A DNA stretch of 64,000 bases from contig JALLLT010000035.1 in NCBI GenBank assembly GCA_025266875.1, positions 62,001 through 126,000 of the forward strand, given 5' to 3'. Source of the DNA: Fennellomyces sp. T-0311. Lineage: Eukaryota > Mucoromycota > Mucoromycetes > Mucorales > Lichtheimiaceae. Positions 21,790 through 33,240 of this stretch are shown one piece after another. Position numbers and translations under genes: made by a program. The notes below the pieces were generated by a model. It was not told where the DNA came from. It saw only the letters and a list, made by a program, of their open reading frames with translations, and did no database searches. How positions within the stretch are numbered: the stretch's first letter is position 1; every line of letters starts with the position of its first letter.

Positions 21790-23771
21790 CTAATGTCCGT
21801 GGCCACCGTGAGGGTCTTCGCCCTTGGGTTCCGGTGCAACTACATCAAACGTCAATATCTGCATATCAGCCAAACAACGCGAACACTTACCCTTAATCAT
21901 ATCATCAATTCGCAAAATAGCGATAGCAGCTTCTGTGGCACTCTTGAGCGACTTGATCTTGGACATGGCAGGTTCCAGGACACCGGCAGCCAAGTTATCA
22001 CGGATACCACCATGGATCAACTCCAAGCCATAGTATTTCAGAGCACGCTTGCGCTCATCGGCACCTTCATTCAGGGCAGCATTATGGTAAGCACGAAGCT
22101 TGGAAACCAGCTCGGTCGAGTCCTTGGCAGCGTTGACCGCCAGCGTCTTTGGAATGGTCAAAAGCGCATTGGCATATTCAGCAATGGCAAGTTGCTCGCG
22201 CGAACCAACGCTGGTGGCAAAGTTTTCGAGGTATATGCTGAGAGCCGATTCGACGGCACCACCACCAGGTACCACGCTGTTGCTCTCCAATGTTCGCTTG
22301 ACAACGCATAGCGAATCGTGTAGCGCACGCTCCATTTCATCCAACATGTAATCGTTCGCACCGCGCAGAATAATCGACGACGAGTTTTGGATCTTGGTGC
22401 CCTTGACAAGGATACATTCGTCATCCGAAATGCGCTCTTGTACAACTTCGTCGGCGTGGCCAAGATACGACGCTTCAAAGGTCTCCTCACCATCCAAGTT
22501 GGCCAATGTGGAAATAAAGGTGGCTGCGTGTGCAGTGTGTTAAACTCGTGTAATAAAAAAAAACAAGGGCGTAAACAAACGCTTTACCTCCAGTGGCTCT
22601 GGCAATACGCTTCAAATCCTCCTTCTTGCAGCGACGCACGGCCATGGCACCGGCCTCGACGAACAGTTTTAAGCACAAGTCATCGATACCCTTTGTCGTC
22701 ATAATCACATTGGCACCGGTGGCCAAGATCTTTTGAATTCGTTCAGTGGTGATTTCAATTTCTCGCTTTCGGATGTCTTCCAGCTTGTCTGGATCGTCGA
22801 CCACAATGTTGACGCCCAGGTGCATTCTAGCCTTCTGCAAGTTCATGTCCAAACAGGCGATTTTGGCGTTCTGGATATGTGTCTTCATGGCCTGCGACGC
22901 GACCGTGCAGTTCAATGCGTAACCACGCACAAACATCGATTCTCGGCCGGATTTACCGTGCGCCTTCAGAATGTTGACTGCCTTGACGGGGTATTTGGTC
23001 TCTCCGCGGACGTTGGTTGACTTGACAGCTAGCATGCTCTCCACAGCCAGGTTGGCGAAAAAGTCAGAGTCCCTGCAGTCCCCCAACTATTTAGCTCGCT
23101 TCTCTCTCAATGGATGATGATGCACACTTACGAGCCAATGATCTTACTGCTCATGGATGTCTTTGCCGCATTGACAAGGCATTCCTTGCCCAGCGTATCC
23201 ACCTTGACCGCCATCTGATCCGCAATGAACTTGCAGGCCACCTTGGAAGCCAAGCGATACCCGGTGATGATGGTGGTGGGGTGGATCTTGTTCTTGACCA
23301 ATTCGTTGGCACGCTTCAAAAGCTCGGCGGCAATCACCACAACCGACGTAGTACCATCGCCCACTTCACGATCCTGTTGCTGTGCCAATTCGACCAACAC
23401 TTTACCCGCAGGATGTTCTACTTCCAACAATTGAAGAATCGTGGCTCCATCATTGCTAATCGTGACATCCTACCGTGAAAATGTCAGATGACGAAGAGAG
23501 AAAAAAAAAGTAGGGGTAACATTATAGATGAACTTACACCAATCTCATCGACAAGCATCTTGTCCAAGCCCACAGGGCCCAATGAGCTCTTTACAATGTT
23601 GGCAATAGACGCGGCAGCAAGAACTAGATGAGGTTCCTGTCAAAAAAAAAAACTTTCCTTTCTGCAAAGGAGCGAAAAGAAAGAGGAATTACCATTGCTG
23701 GAGCGAACATCTTGACCGGTAGTTCGTTCACCTCCGAGGAAAAGCGACGAGTTCTTCTCGCGTTGGAACAT
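21790..23771 (-). CDS. CCT1: T-complex chaperonin subunit alpha, 556 aa
   Basis: Exons (minus): 23693-23771, 23538-23623, 23132-23469, 22588-23072, 21891-22523, 21790-21839. CCT folds actin and tubulin in the cytosol; this is the alpha subunit. Visible motifs: N-terminal [16 protein letters not shown], then [20 protein letters not shown], the ATPase motif [25 protein letters not shown], the alpha-specific [23 protein letters not shown], and [13 protein letters not shown]. The last intron (21840-21890) is short and its retained reading stays open, so it is easily missed; removing it gives the expected C-terminus IDDMIKVAPEP..GGHGH. Length matches the family. Confidence 0.96.
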
Positions 23772-23889
23772 GTTTCAAAGGTTATAGGGAGTCAATCAAG
23801 AAACGTCAAAGATGAGCCTTGGAACACGCACGCGTTTCTAACTTTAGTTTCGAAAGCCAGCTCACTTTATAGTTCAGCCACCAAACATT

Positions 23890-24330
23890 TTATTTTGCAC
23901 ACCATTCGAGCTTGTAGCGTGATTCAAACATACTTTGGTCAAACACATCGATTAAGTTTTCGGCATGCGTCAAAATCTCGTCAAAGCAATCCAGCAAGGT
24001 GACTTCGGCCTCGCCAAGCGTGCGTACGCCCGGGTACTTGCGCTCCAGTCGACTGGAGTCAGCCAGAACTGCGGCCGTTAATAAAAATCGATTGATCGTT
24101 TGATGCCATACGCCAACGCCTTCGCATACGTAAAGCGCCGTGGCAGGAAACCGGTTGTGCGGTGAAGCAGGGCATGCGGTTGCCATGCGTGGAACGTGTG
24201 CAGCGACAACCTGACCACCCGGCCCGAGTAATTGATCACTTAGCGTATGCACCGCTCGGACCAAGTCGTGGACATTGTACCATTTCATCGCTTGAATAAG
24301 AGTGGCGCGTTTGCTCCAAGTCTTGTACAT
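23890..24330 (-). CDS. Uncharacterised 146-residue protein
   Basis: Single open frame from the ATG at 24328-24330 (MYKTWSKRATLIQAMKWYNV) to the stop at 23890, ending about 120 bp before the CCT1 start on the same strand. It has amphipathic helical stretches (NVHDLVRAVHTLSDQL, EVTLLDCFDEILTHAENLIDVF) and a Gly/Ala/Pro-rich middle. No signal peptide, membrane span or known domain was recognised. Balanced composition and an unbroken frame suggest a real gene, but it could be the last exon of a longer transcript extending upstream. Confidence 0.5.
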   Translation of the reverse strand: MYKTWSKRATLIQAMKWYNVHDLVRAVHTLSDQLLGPGGQVVAAHVPRMATACPASPHNRFPATALYVCEGVGVWHQTINRFLLTAAVLADSSRLERKYPGVRTLGEAEVTLLDCFDEILTHAENLIDVFDQSMFESRYKLEWCAK

Positions 24331-25483
24331 TCGCAAAAGGAAGTTTACAGCGAGAAAAAGGGAGCTCCTGACAACAATCTATCATTCACGCTTACTTTGT
24401 TGTTGTTGCTCTGTTGGGTATCGCTCGGTGTTTATCATTCAACCCAGATACTTATTCCCTTTCTCTCACACCACAGGGCAAAGCATTTGAACAAAAAAAG
24501 TCTGTTTAGACACAATCGGCTACTGTTACCCGTGCCCGTGCGAGAAGCCTTCCGCATTGGCAGCTTGTCGAGCAGAGGGAACAAACGTACTGGAGGCAAA
24601 TATGTTGTTATCGGAGGTGGATTGCCTTCAAGCTTCAAGCTCTTCCTTTGCGTGACTACACAAGTCATCTTTTTTGCTATTACTGCTTCGCTTCTTGTAC
24701 TACATGTAGCCTAATATTGATGAAGACGAAAGCAATTATCAGCGGGCACATACTATTTCAATCCATTGACGGCGTTTGAAACGAAAAAGTGGCCTGTGTT
24801 AAAGGGTATACATACTCTCACGGCCTTTGACTGCGCTTTCCAGCCTGTGAAGGTTATCTTGTGCTTCCTGCCAAATTGAGTGAACCATTTACCCAGACAG
24901 TCGTATGGTTATCGTTTGCAATACTTGTGAACAAATTAGAAAGTCAGGAAGTATTCCTTTTCGGATGTAGGCATGTCAGACGTCGTCAGAGCACCAGAAG
25001 TGCATATGTAATACAGAAGAACGATGATTCTTATTACGAATGTTGTGTAACTGAGAAAGAGATAACTAGCAACAGTTGATAAACAATCCGAACGTACCAA
25101 GTTCAATATCCAGCCGAATCCCTAATTCAGTTGTGAAAACTGAGGGTTATCAAAAACTACGGTCATCGATGGCCGCTTTATTGCTAGAAAAGCCGCACAA
25201 CAACAGTGTTGCGGAAAGCGAGTGCGTGCAAAAAAGCTGGTGTTGTGAAAACCACAGGTCCACTCTATGTGATACAATAGGTGCAACAAAATTCACTGTA
25301 GCATCATAAGCTTCACATAGCAGTAGAGATGTTTCACATCGGAGCAGGCTTCGGATTTATTTTGCAGTACATGAACTTTATCATGCGCTCAACGTCTTAT
25401 ACGTAGATCCATAATTAGATATCGAATTGTGTGGAACATATTGAGGAAGATGTGATGTGGCGTTACAAAAGTGCGAACAAATT
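24331..25483. other. Intergenic, no gene seen
   Basis: Only short ORFs without domains; no splice-linked coding path was found. The region separates the housekeeping block from the accessory block. Confidence 0.45.
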
Positions 25484-26091
25484 CTATCGCATTACAAAGA
25501 GAAGAAATACAGCCACAAGTAGACAGAATGTAAGGGAAAAGTCACTCCCATATTGATGATGTACACCAGAGGGATATGAAATATCAGCGAGTGACATATG
25601 GCCCTGGTATTCTTCAGGTTTGACCGGATGCATGATCCAAAATTCTGTACTGCCAAGGCCGCAATGAGGAATAATCATTTCGCGACTTGTTCCAGTGCTG
25701 TTGCCACCGTCAACATCCACCAATATACCAAGATCAGGGCTCCCAAGGGGAATAAATGTGGTGCAATTGCTGGAATGGATTGCTGGCTGCAACCCACATA
25801 CGTGGCTACTGTTAACCAGATAGTATTGATCACTGCCAGGCAGATCAGATGGCGTTCCGTCATTTCCCAAACAGCATCGTGGGCAATTTACCTAAGGCAG
25901 ACGAGTCAACTGTGGAAAAAATAAAGTTGCCATAATATAAATACCGTTTGCACCGTGCTAGCATCGATATGATTTGCACCCAGAACATGATTCCATGTGA
26001 AATCGTTTCCACCTTTGACCCAAGATATATCTATTGGAGGATCTGAAAGAGTGTATCCGCTCCAATCTGTTTCTTTTTCGGTTGATGACAT
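25484..26091 (-). CDS. Cysteine-rich tail-anchored protein, pair 1 minus member (gene A), 184 aa
   Basis: Two exons: 25945-26091 and 25484-25891, intron GTATTT..CCTTAG at phase 0. Exon 1 encodes a hydrophilic 49-residue head ending in FTWNHVLGANHIDASTVQT. Exon 2 opens with VNCPRCCLGN (C-x2-CC), then SSHVCGLQP, SSNCTTFIPLG, LVDVDGG, MIIPHC, and ends with one hydrophobic segment LTFCLLVAVFLLFVMR at the very C-terminus, typical of a tail anchor. It shares this layout, the intron position and most motifs with genes at 26414-26944, 31738-32330 and 32645-33168; it is closest to the last-but-one. No signal peptide and no known family recognised. Transcribed divergently from the gene at 26414. Confidence 0.75.
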
Positions 26092-26413
26092 TTTAGTGAA
26101 GTAAACTTCTGGTACCTGTGATACGAATGCTCGACAGGCCAGATTGACTTATATATATAAGCAAAGCGATATATACATAAAATCCAGTCACTTGTGTGGC
26201 ACGGGCGCCGAAGAGCACTTTTATTAGCTCTCTGTTTGTGCTACTTTCTCCGTCTTTTCAATGGATATAATAAGCAAGAAGTATCTTATTTGATTGCTAC
26301 CTGCTCAGCATCTGTAACACTTTCAGTACCCCAGTACAAATCGGTAGCTCCGCGCTGAACGAAAAATGTATATATAATCATAACATCGTACGGGGTTTTG
26401 TTCTGTGCCAGTT
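26092..26413. promoter_or_regulatory. Bidirectional promoter of divergent pair 1
   Basis: 322 bp between two divergent start codons. TATA-like elements lie at about 26149-26160 (60 nt from the minus-strand start) and about 26368-26377 (about 40 nt from the plus-strand start). Stretches such as CTCAGCATCTGTAACACTTTCAG and GTAGCTCCGCGCTGAACGAAAA recur in diverged form at the same place in the second pair (32331-32644). Confidence 0.65.
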
Positions 26414-26944
26414 ATGTCTGATTCAAATTACAGCGATTATAAACCTTTTGGAAGCCAGGTGTACAAAACTCCAGAAGGTGACAGATCGAAGGATCTATTC
26501 TCATGGGAGCATATTTTGGGAAACAGGCGAACCTTCCGTAATAGTGTATGTACGGATATTCATACAACGAAGTGTTTTGGTACTAAGTAATCTCTTTAGT
26601 TGGATTGCTTTAATTGCTGTTTGGGAGGCAGGATTGTTCAAGCAAACGATACACATGTATGTGGATTCTCTGGATTACATGATATGCCAAACAACTGTAC
26701 CAATTTTGAACCGTTTGGGCGATTTGGTGTGTTGGCTAACATAACTCGCGACTCGAGTAAAAAAGAGGATTATGCTATTGTTCCAAACTGTTATGCAACT
26801 TTCTCAAATGTAATCATCGCCCAGCCGTTCAGAGATGTAAAACTAGAAGTAGAAGAATCCCTTTCATACCACAGTTATACAGTTAACTGGACCCTGTCAT
26901 TCTTATTATTTTTTTGTATACTGCTTATCCAGAGAAGAGCCTAG
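26414..26944 (+). CDS. Cysteine-rich tail-anchored protein, pair 1 plus member (gene B), 158 aa
   Basis: Exons 26414-26545 and 26600-26944, intron GTATGT..CTTTAG at phase 0. Exon 1 gives a polar head with MSDSNYSDYKPFGS and LFSWEHILG. Exon 2 opens LDCFNCCLGGRIVQ (same C-x2-CC spot as its partner), then DTHVCGFSG, NNCTNFEPFGRFGVLANI, VPNCYATFSNVIIAQPF, and closes with a C-terminal hydrophobic segment WTLSFLLFFCILLIQRRA. Closest relative in the window is 32645-33168 (shared CYATFSNVIIAQPF and FFCILLIQ). The protein has sequons (NCT, NDT, NWT), but whether this part is lumenal is unknown. No recognised family. Confidence 0.75.
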
Positions 26945-27651
26945 TATTGGGTAGCTCGGCGGACGGCCAAGATCGCAAATAAATGTTCTCTTGGTTTAAT
27001 ATTGTTATTCAATACATGGGAAGACGAATTGAGCATGAAAGCAAAGGGAGAAATCTCTGCGTAGATTATTCAAAAGTATCACCTTAGAGGTAGCGCCAGC
27101 AAGATATTTTGCACGCCGGTCTTTCGGCCCTGATATGGGTTAATACTTTTTGTAGGACATAAAATAAACTTGGATGACTTTCTAGTTTGTGCAACTATTG
27201 AACGCGCCACCGAAGTGAGTGGCTGATATTTATTGATAAGGCTACTGCAAGTTTCAGCTATTGAGAAAAATTACGCATGTGATCACAGTGCTACAACGAA
27301 ACAGTATTTTAGTCCTCATTTACCAATTAAAGTCGCCGCTGTGGCAAATATCAGCGCAAAAGGATATGGTAATCACGTAGAGTCATCCATCTCATCATTT
27401 GAAGGATATGACCGTGAAGCCTTTTTTTTTCTGTACGTACCCCATTCATATTCATATATTTTCAGCAGAGTACCACCAGAGTTTTCCATTTCCCTGATAT
27501 ATTACCGTTCTGATCAGAGCGATGCCATGGGAAGCTAAAGTATGTACAACACCGGGTTGAGCATGTTGACCATCAAAAAGCCTGACATGTATGCACTTAA
27601 ACTTGCACAGGTTGTATATATCAGCTGTTACAATATTACGCTGCCGTTATA
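26945..27651. other. No gene supported
   Basis: Downstream region of pair 1. A 101-codon ORF at 27233-27538 shows no start context, domain or homology that I can recognise. Confidence 0.4.
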
Positions 27652-27765
27652 CAGTATTCCCAAAAATCAAATGTCGCCAAGCCCAAAACTTTTGTAATAC
27701 AAAATATACAGCGGCTTCCTTGTATGATTTTTTGAGTAGCGACGTTACTTCTTGGACACCCCGCA
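27652..27765. mobile_element. MITE-like remnant related to the Tc1 element
   Basis: About 114 bp beginning CAGTATTCCCAAAAATCAAATGTCGCC, close to the Tc1 left end (CAGTATTTCCAAAAAGTAATGTCGCTAC), and ending GAGTAGCGACGTTACTTCTTGGA, close to the right end GAGTAGCGACATTACTTTTTGGA. The left border is preceded by TA; the outermost right bases are degraded. It has no coding capacity, so it is best read as an internally deleted, decayed non-autonomous copy of the same family. Confidence 0.75.
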
Positions 27766-28629
27766 CTTTGCCTTGCGCTACCATTTCCCTTTTCAGCGTG
27801 TATATAATCAGGGCTCTAGACACGGGTGGGCAGGCGCCATCGCTGGCAAATATGGTCATCGGGCAAAGGAAGTGTCCTAAAAGTGGATGTCCGAAAGGGC
27901 ACGGTCATATATAGAGTTTGCAATTGAAGGAACACCCAGTCTTATTCCACAGCGTAACCAAGGTGAATCAACTTTTACAATGTCATATCCAATGATATGC
28001 AACGAAGTATGCAGCACGCATCGGAAGAAGGCGTTGTTCATTGAAGCAGCGACTGTCCCTCCACCGGGCTACAAAGCCCTTTCTCGTATTTACATTTCTT
28101 TTTGACGGTTGCTGAAAAGCTATATAGGAGCAGGGCGCAGAAAGCGATTGACGGCATAGAGAGACTTGCGCTTCACTGTATATTTTCGTTTTACGTGGTT
28201 GATATGCGAGAAAGGACTCACGGTAAAGTTTTTATCGGACAGCATCTTCTGTACGTCACCAAATTGGTATAAACGCTGAGTGTGTGCACTTTGCGCAAAG
28301 AGATCAGGAAGAAGTGAGAGGAACCTCAAGAGAAAGCGAGCTGTGGGTGAAGCAGTCATCCGGGCCAGAAGAATTCGTGTCTGCTCTGCCGTGTCAAACG
28401 GAAAATTGAATTTGAGGCTCCTTTCATAGAAATAGCTTATGAAGCAACACTATCCAAATCGTATTGACCAGCTTTCATGAGATGATCTCAGTCCACGTGT
28501 TATCCATCAGCAAGTGTGATCCGAGGAAACGAGTTTCAGACCCTGACACGAATATGTTTCTCTCCGCCATAGTACCATGTTGACATTGTCGTTGTTTTTT
28601 GCCAGTCAAAAACGATCGTGGTACATCAT
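27766..28629. other. No gene supported
   Basis: Short ORFs only. A minus-strand open stretch at 28120-28359 (RFLLRFLSLLPDLFAQSAH) is unconvincing on its own and lacks linked exons. Confidence 0.35.
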
Positions 28630-30399
28630 GACATCCATTTGCTGCTAACGAATTGCATCCCACGATTGCGATCGATCATGGAAGTCAAGCTTATTTCACA
28701 CGCGTACCCAAGTACCAAAACGCGCAACGTACCCACTGTTCTCACTTCCGCCGTTCTACTCCATTACAAGATGCATCGGGTGTCAGCCGGAATGGCAATC
28801 CAGATAACAATGTTTGGGGGCTTGGCTGCAAACGTTACACTGTGGCGCAATACAAAAGTACCAAGTCTATTGTTTTTTCTTATCCTTCTCTTTCGTCCTT
28901 TTCATTTTTTTTTTACCTGTGCTCGCAAGAGTCAACTGTACGCTGTCCCGTATAGATTTGTGTTTTATCTCCTTGAACCACAGAAATTTCTGCCAGAAGC
29001 ATGTATATCGAGTATGTCACACCTCAACGGGTAGACGATACAAACACTACCGAGTACGGTTCAAGAGGAGACGAATATAGACTCACATGTCTCATCCGCA
29101 CTTACCACTGGCAAAGGGTTCCTGGCACTTATGCTGTTGGCGGCCATGACATCCTATCACATTGCTGGGAGCAGTCGAACCAAAAGTTTCGAAAGGAGAA
29201 TGGAGAATATGACCTTCGCGACGGTGGCGACGATAATACCAAACACACAGACTGTTCCACGTGAAGAAGTAGTTACCTACGACGACCTCCCCCAGCAGAT
29301 ATGCAAGGACTTTGAGGTCGAGCACGTGGGGCACCACAAGATATGTATCGGCCAGATGAACAAGGCAGAAACGCGACGCGCGTTACACAGCCGGAAATCT
29401 TTTATTAGGGTTTCTGAAGAGTCCGACTATATCGACTAGGTGTACGGATGCACTGAGGCTAAAGGCAATTACCCAAATGAGCGATTCGCCTTGGTTCCAA
29501 CGGAGCTGGACGCTGGAAGAAACCACAATGTCAACGCGGATTTCGGTCGTCGAACAAAACACCCATTTTTTCCCTCATCATAGGTATTAAACAAAGCGGT
29601 AAACTAAAGGAAAACGATCTTCTGTCGACCGTCATGTGCGCTTTCGTACAAGCACGAAAGAGCATGACACGATAGTTGCGCTGGGCAACATTTTTGCCGA
29701 CTGTATTTCCATCCACATTCACCACATTTTATCGACGCTTGGCCCAAAGGAATTTATCGTTCATGTCGTTTGGACTGATCTTGTGTGCGCGTGGATATCC
29801 ACAATTTACGACGACCCTGACAGCAGACAAAGTGATAAGCTCAATGGATGACTTTGGCGACGAATGCGAGGCGTTGGGCTGGAGTCAATCGCCCATGCGA
29901 AGAACAACAGGCTGCTATTCCACTCATTATTACAAACCAGACAACCAGGCTCAGCTCCTCTCACCGATGTTGTCACTCTCGGTCACCGAAGAATGCGACG
30001 GGTGTGTCATTTTGGGTGTCGTATCTAACGGTGTGATTCCAACAACAGCCGAAGACGTCTATACTGGCTGCAGTCACATCTATTTCTCCCCAATCGCAAG
30101 AAGGTCGACCGATGGCTCTTACAAAATAATTGTCGTGGTACTTCTGGAGACTTTCCAGAATAATGAGCCGCGCATCGGCCCTCAGCAAGTCAGGGTCAAA
30201 TGTTCAGAAGCATTGATATGGCCACATCTATCTCGCCCCAGTCGCAAGAAAGTCGACCAATGGCTATTCATACAAAGCCATTGGTACGATACTTCTGAAA
30301 CATCCCCGGCGCTGGGGACAACCCATCAGCGTTGAAGAAGCTATGGATAAGATGTCCATTGATATACAGTACAAGACCCATGACTTTTATATCAAATAA
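28630..30399 (+). pseudogene. Unrecognised coding region, probably decayed, with internal duplication at its 3' end
   Basis: Several open stretches on the plus strand look protein-like but fall in different frames: about 28653-28870, 29131-29439 (VTYDDLPQQICKDFEVEHVG) and 29676-30335 (SSMDDFGDECEALGWSQ). Near the 3' end a segment encoding SHIYFSPIARRSTDG (about 30076-30120) is repeated as GHIYLAPVARKSTNG (about 30221-30265); the second copy continues YSYKAIGTILLKHPRRWGQ and VEEAMDKMSIDIQYKTHDFY to a stop at 30399. The arrangement suggests an unrecognised gene with a duplicated, then frame-broken end. A working multi-exon gene cannot be excluded. No family assigned. Confidence 0.35.
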
Positions 30400-31737
30400 A
30401 GTGCATGTGTTGCAGTACCCCTCCATATACAGTACCATGACGAACCCCCCAATAGATTATCAGAGTTTGATTTCTGAGTGTGGCACCGACTAATAATGTC
30501 GGTATGATCCCAAAAACTTTGCTACATGATTTGGTGAGGTACCAGGTATATATATTGACGCTGGAAACTCTGCTTTCTCCTTCCCCCTTTTCTTTTCTTC
30601 CACGCACGATTCCATACCATTTGTGCGCTCGATATATCCAAGGAAGCAGCTACAATTACCTGTTGTTGTTGGCTTTCAATGAGTTTTTATATAGGGCGGA
30701 TCAACAGGGCTTGGTTTGGATTTGAGGAACGAGAAACAAGACATTCAGTATAAGGGGATTGGAGCGGCAACTAGGGCTTGGGTTGGCATGGTCAGGGATG
30801 CCAATGCAGAAGAGCGTATATTGATACAGTACCAAAGCACTAGGAAGACTCTTGGAAGGAATTAAAAAGGAAAACAATGTAGGTGATACACATGGATGAA
30901 TCAAGCAAGTGTCAATAACCTGCTGTGCCAAATATACCTTCAGGCAACTGGGACAACTTATCCAAAGGCAAAGTGGTCGACCTTCTAATGTTTAATAAAG
31001 CGCCCGTTCTGAACATATGCTGCACATAAAAAACGCGCATAAAAAAAAGCTCCTTAGTTCTACGTTTAACAAAATGTACAGATGCTCGTATTGCTCTGGA
31101 GCGCTTACTCGCTTAGAGATTAAGCGTTAATACACAATCCCTACCATCGATCGTAATGAAAAACTCCTTGCTGCTATGGCGATTAACAGTAATAATCAAA
31201 AGCCATCTCCTGACACGATGAAAAGGACCGTTCAGCTTGGTCTTGTTAAAAACATTTAAAATGATTAATATTAAAGCAAGGGATCATGCTAATACGATTA
31301 ATCCGTTAGTATATGCTGTTTTCCGGAATCTTCGGTACACACACCAATACTGTAAATACCGAAGAATACCATTTTGTACAAAAAAACGTTAGTAAACCTA
31401 TCTTTACCATAAAAACCCACAAGAAAACGGAAAATTTGGTTCATGTTGGTTAAATTTGGTGGAGACAAAAGTTTACCAAGAATTGCCGAGAAAAGCAATC
31501 AGCTACCAACATCAGCCTGATACAACCTATGTTACCGGGGCATTTTTTTTCCTTGTGTGGCGCGCATTCTAGCATACGTGCATGAACTCCGCATAAGAGC
31601 AAGCTCGGCTTTTATTGAACATTCACGGCTAATTTTATCTCGCATTCAAAATATAATACTAGGCATTCGACTGTGACAGGAGTATATTGGGTAGAGTCAG
31701 CGTAGTTATTGGAATTAAAAGTATGATAACCGAAATT
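30400..31737. other. No gene supported
   Basis: AT-rich DNA with short ORFs only, forming the spacer before the second divergent pair. Confidence 0.45.
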
Positions 31738-32330
31738 CTATCGCATGGCAAAGAGAAAAAATAAGGCTACGAGCAACCAAAATGTAAGAGTAAAGTCATT
31801 TCGGTATTCCCGTTCACTGGCATTAGCAAATACTGCACGAAGGGCACCTGTACTGGGATTGTCACCGTATGGATGCAGTACCCAATCCTCCAGTTCACCA
31901 ACTGCACAGTGGGGAATAATCATCTCTTGATATTGGCCGTTGCTTGTACCACGATCAACGTCAACCAGTACAGCAATAGGACGCCGTCCAAAAGGAATAT
32001 ACGTTGTACAATCGCTGGAATGGATTGATGATTGGAACCCGCATACGTGGGTATTGTTAACGAGATAGTATGGACCCTGGTCAGTACTATCAACCACTCT
32101 TCCTCTCATATCAACTAAGCAGCATAGTGGGCAATTTATCTAAAGCATGTATGTCAACTACGAAAAAATAATATTTTTTATCTCTAGAATACCGTTTCCA
32201 CTGTGTCCGCATCAATTTGATTTGCACCCAGAACATAATTCCAAGAAAACGTTTTTCCTGCCCATGATTTATACACCGGTGCGTCCGAAACTGCGTACTT
32301 GCTCCATCCGCTTTGTTCATATGATGACAT
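31738..32330 (-). CDS. Cysteine-rich tail-anchored protein, pair 2 minus member (gene C), 179 aa
   Basis: Exons 32193-32330 and 31738-32139 with the intron at the same place and phase as gene A. Head: MSSYEQSGWSKYAVSDAP, TFSWNYVLGANQIDADTVET; exon 2: INCPLCCLVD, NNTHVCGFQSSIHSSDCTTY, PFGRRPIAVLVDVDRG, EMIIPHCAVGE, and C-terminal segment LTFWLLVALFFLFAMR. Clearly a duplicate of the gene at 25484-26091 (shared GANxID..TV.T, YYLVNxxHVCG, IHSS.CTT, EMIIPHC). The conserved spacing of cysteines suggests disulphides or metal binding; that is inference. It is divergently paired with the gene at 32645. Confidence 0.75.
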
Positions 32331-32644
32331 GTCGGTATACGTAAGTTCGTGGTCGTTGTGCTACGAGTGCGCGACGGACCAAGGCGACCTATATATATGC
32401 GAAAAGCTATGTACAAATAAAGTTTGCTTTCTTGTGTGATTCAGAAATAAGTAACAATTTTATTTGTTCTGTGTCCATTTACTTTCCTTTTACATCAGTG
32501 GAGAGAAAAGGAAGAAGCATTTGTATGTATTACTATCTGCTCAGCACGTAACGCTTTCAGGGTACAAACATATAAGTCCGAAGCTCCGCTTTGTACGAAA
32601 ACATGTATATATACTCATAATAGCATTTGGAGTTTGTCCTAGAT
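32331..32644. promoter_or_regulatory. Bidirectional promoter of divergent pair 2
   Basis: 314 bp between start codons. TATA-like elements at about 32389-32398 (60 nt from the minus start) and about 32604-32612 (about 40 nt from the plus start) match the spacing in pair 1. CTATCTGCTCAGCACGTAACGCTTTCAG and AGTCCGAAGCTCCGC are diverged copies of blocks at 26299-26360. Confidence 0.65.
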
Positions 32645-33168
32645 ATGGACGACTCAGATTACAAAGATTACCACAAACCTTCTGGACGGCATGTTTACGA
32701 ATCTCCAGTAGGCGAGACATCAAAGGAATTAGTCTCATGGGAGCATATTTTGGGATCTATGCGACCGGGATTTCTGGCTGTATGTATAAATTTTCATACA
32801 AAGCAAGCCATAGATCTAAATCTTCCCTTTAGATGGAATGTTTTGACTGTTGTATTGGGGGGAAACTTGCCCAAGTGAACGAAACACACGTATGCGGATT
32901 TGTGGATATATACTTTTCGCCTTATAAGAACTGTACGGATGCCGTACCAATGGGTCGATTTGGCGTGTCGGCTAATATAAGCGGCATGTTCTCAACGGAC
33001 CACAATACGTTTATAACGATTCCAAACTGCTATGCTACTTTTTCAAATGTAATTATCGCGCAGCCTTTCAAGAAGATAGGATCCCTCTCATCCCATAGTT
33101 ATAATATTAGCTGGTCCCTATCACTCTTGATATTTTTCTGTATTCTGCTTATCCAAAAAAGGACTTAA
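32645..33168 (+). CDS. Cysteine-rich tail-anchored protein, pair 2 plus member (gene D), 156 aa
   Basis: Exons 32645-32779 and 32833-33168, intron GTATGT..CTTTAG, phase 0. Head: MDDSDYKDYHKPSG, ELVSWEHILGS; exon 2: MECFDCCIGGKLAQVNETHV, CGFVDIYF, KNCTDAVPMGRFGVSANI, IPNCYATFSNVIIAQPF, C-terminal SLLIFFCILLIQKRT. Duplicate of the gene at 26414-26944. All four members keep the [FV][ST]W-x2-[IV]LG motif in exon 1, the C-x2-CC motif at the exon 2 start, HVCG, a Cys-Thr in a PxG context, and a C-terminal anchor. No annotated domain recognised. Confidence 0.75.
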
Positions 33169-33240
33169 TATTATGCTGTTTAATGCTTCTTGACAAGGTC
33201 ATGCGAATTGTAAATAAACAATCCAGCTGTTTACGCATAT

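Noticed and set aside
22387..22704. Plus-strand ORFs within CCT1
   Set aside because: Antisense shadows of a clearly conserved chaperonin gene.
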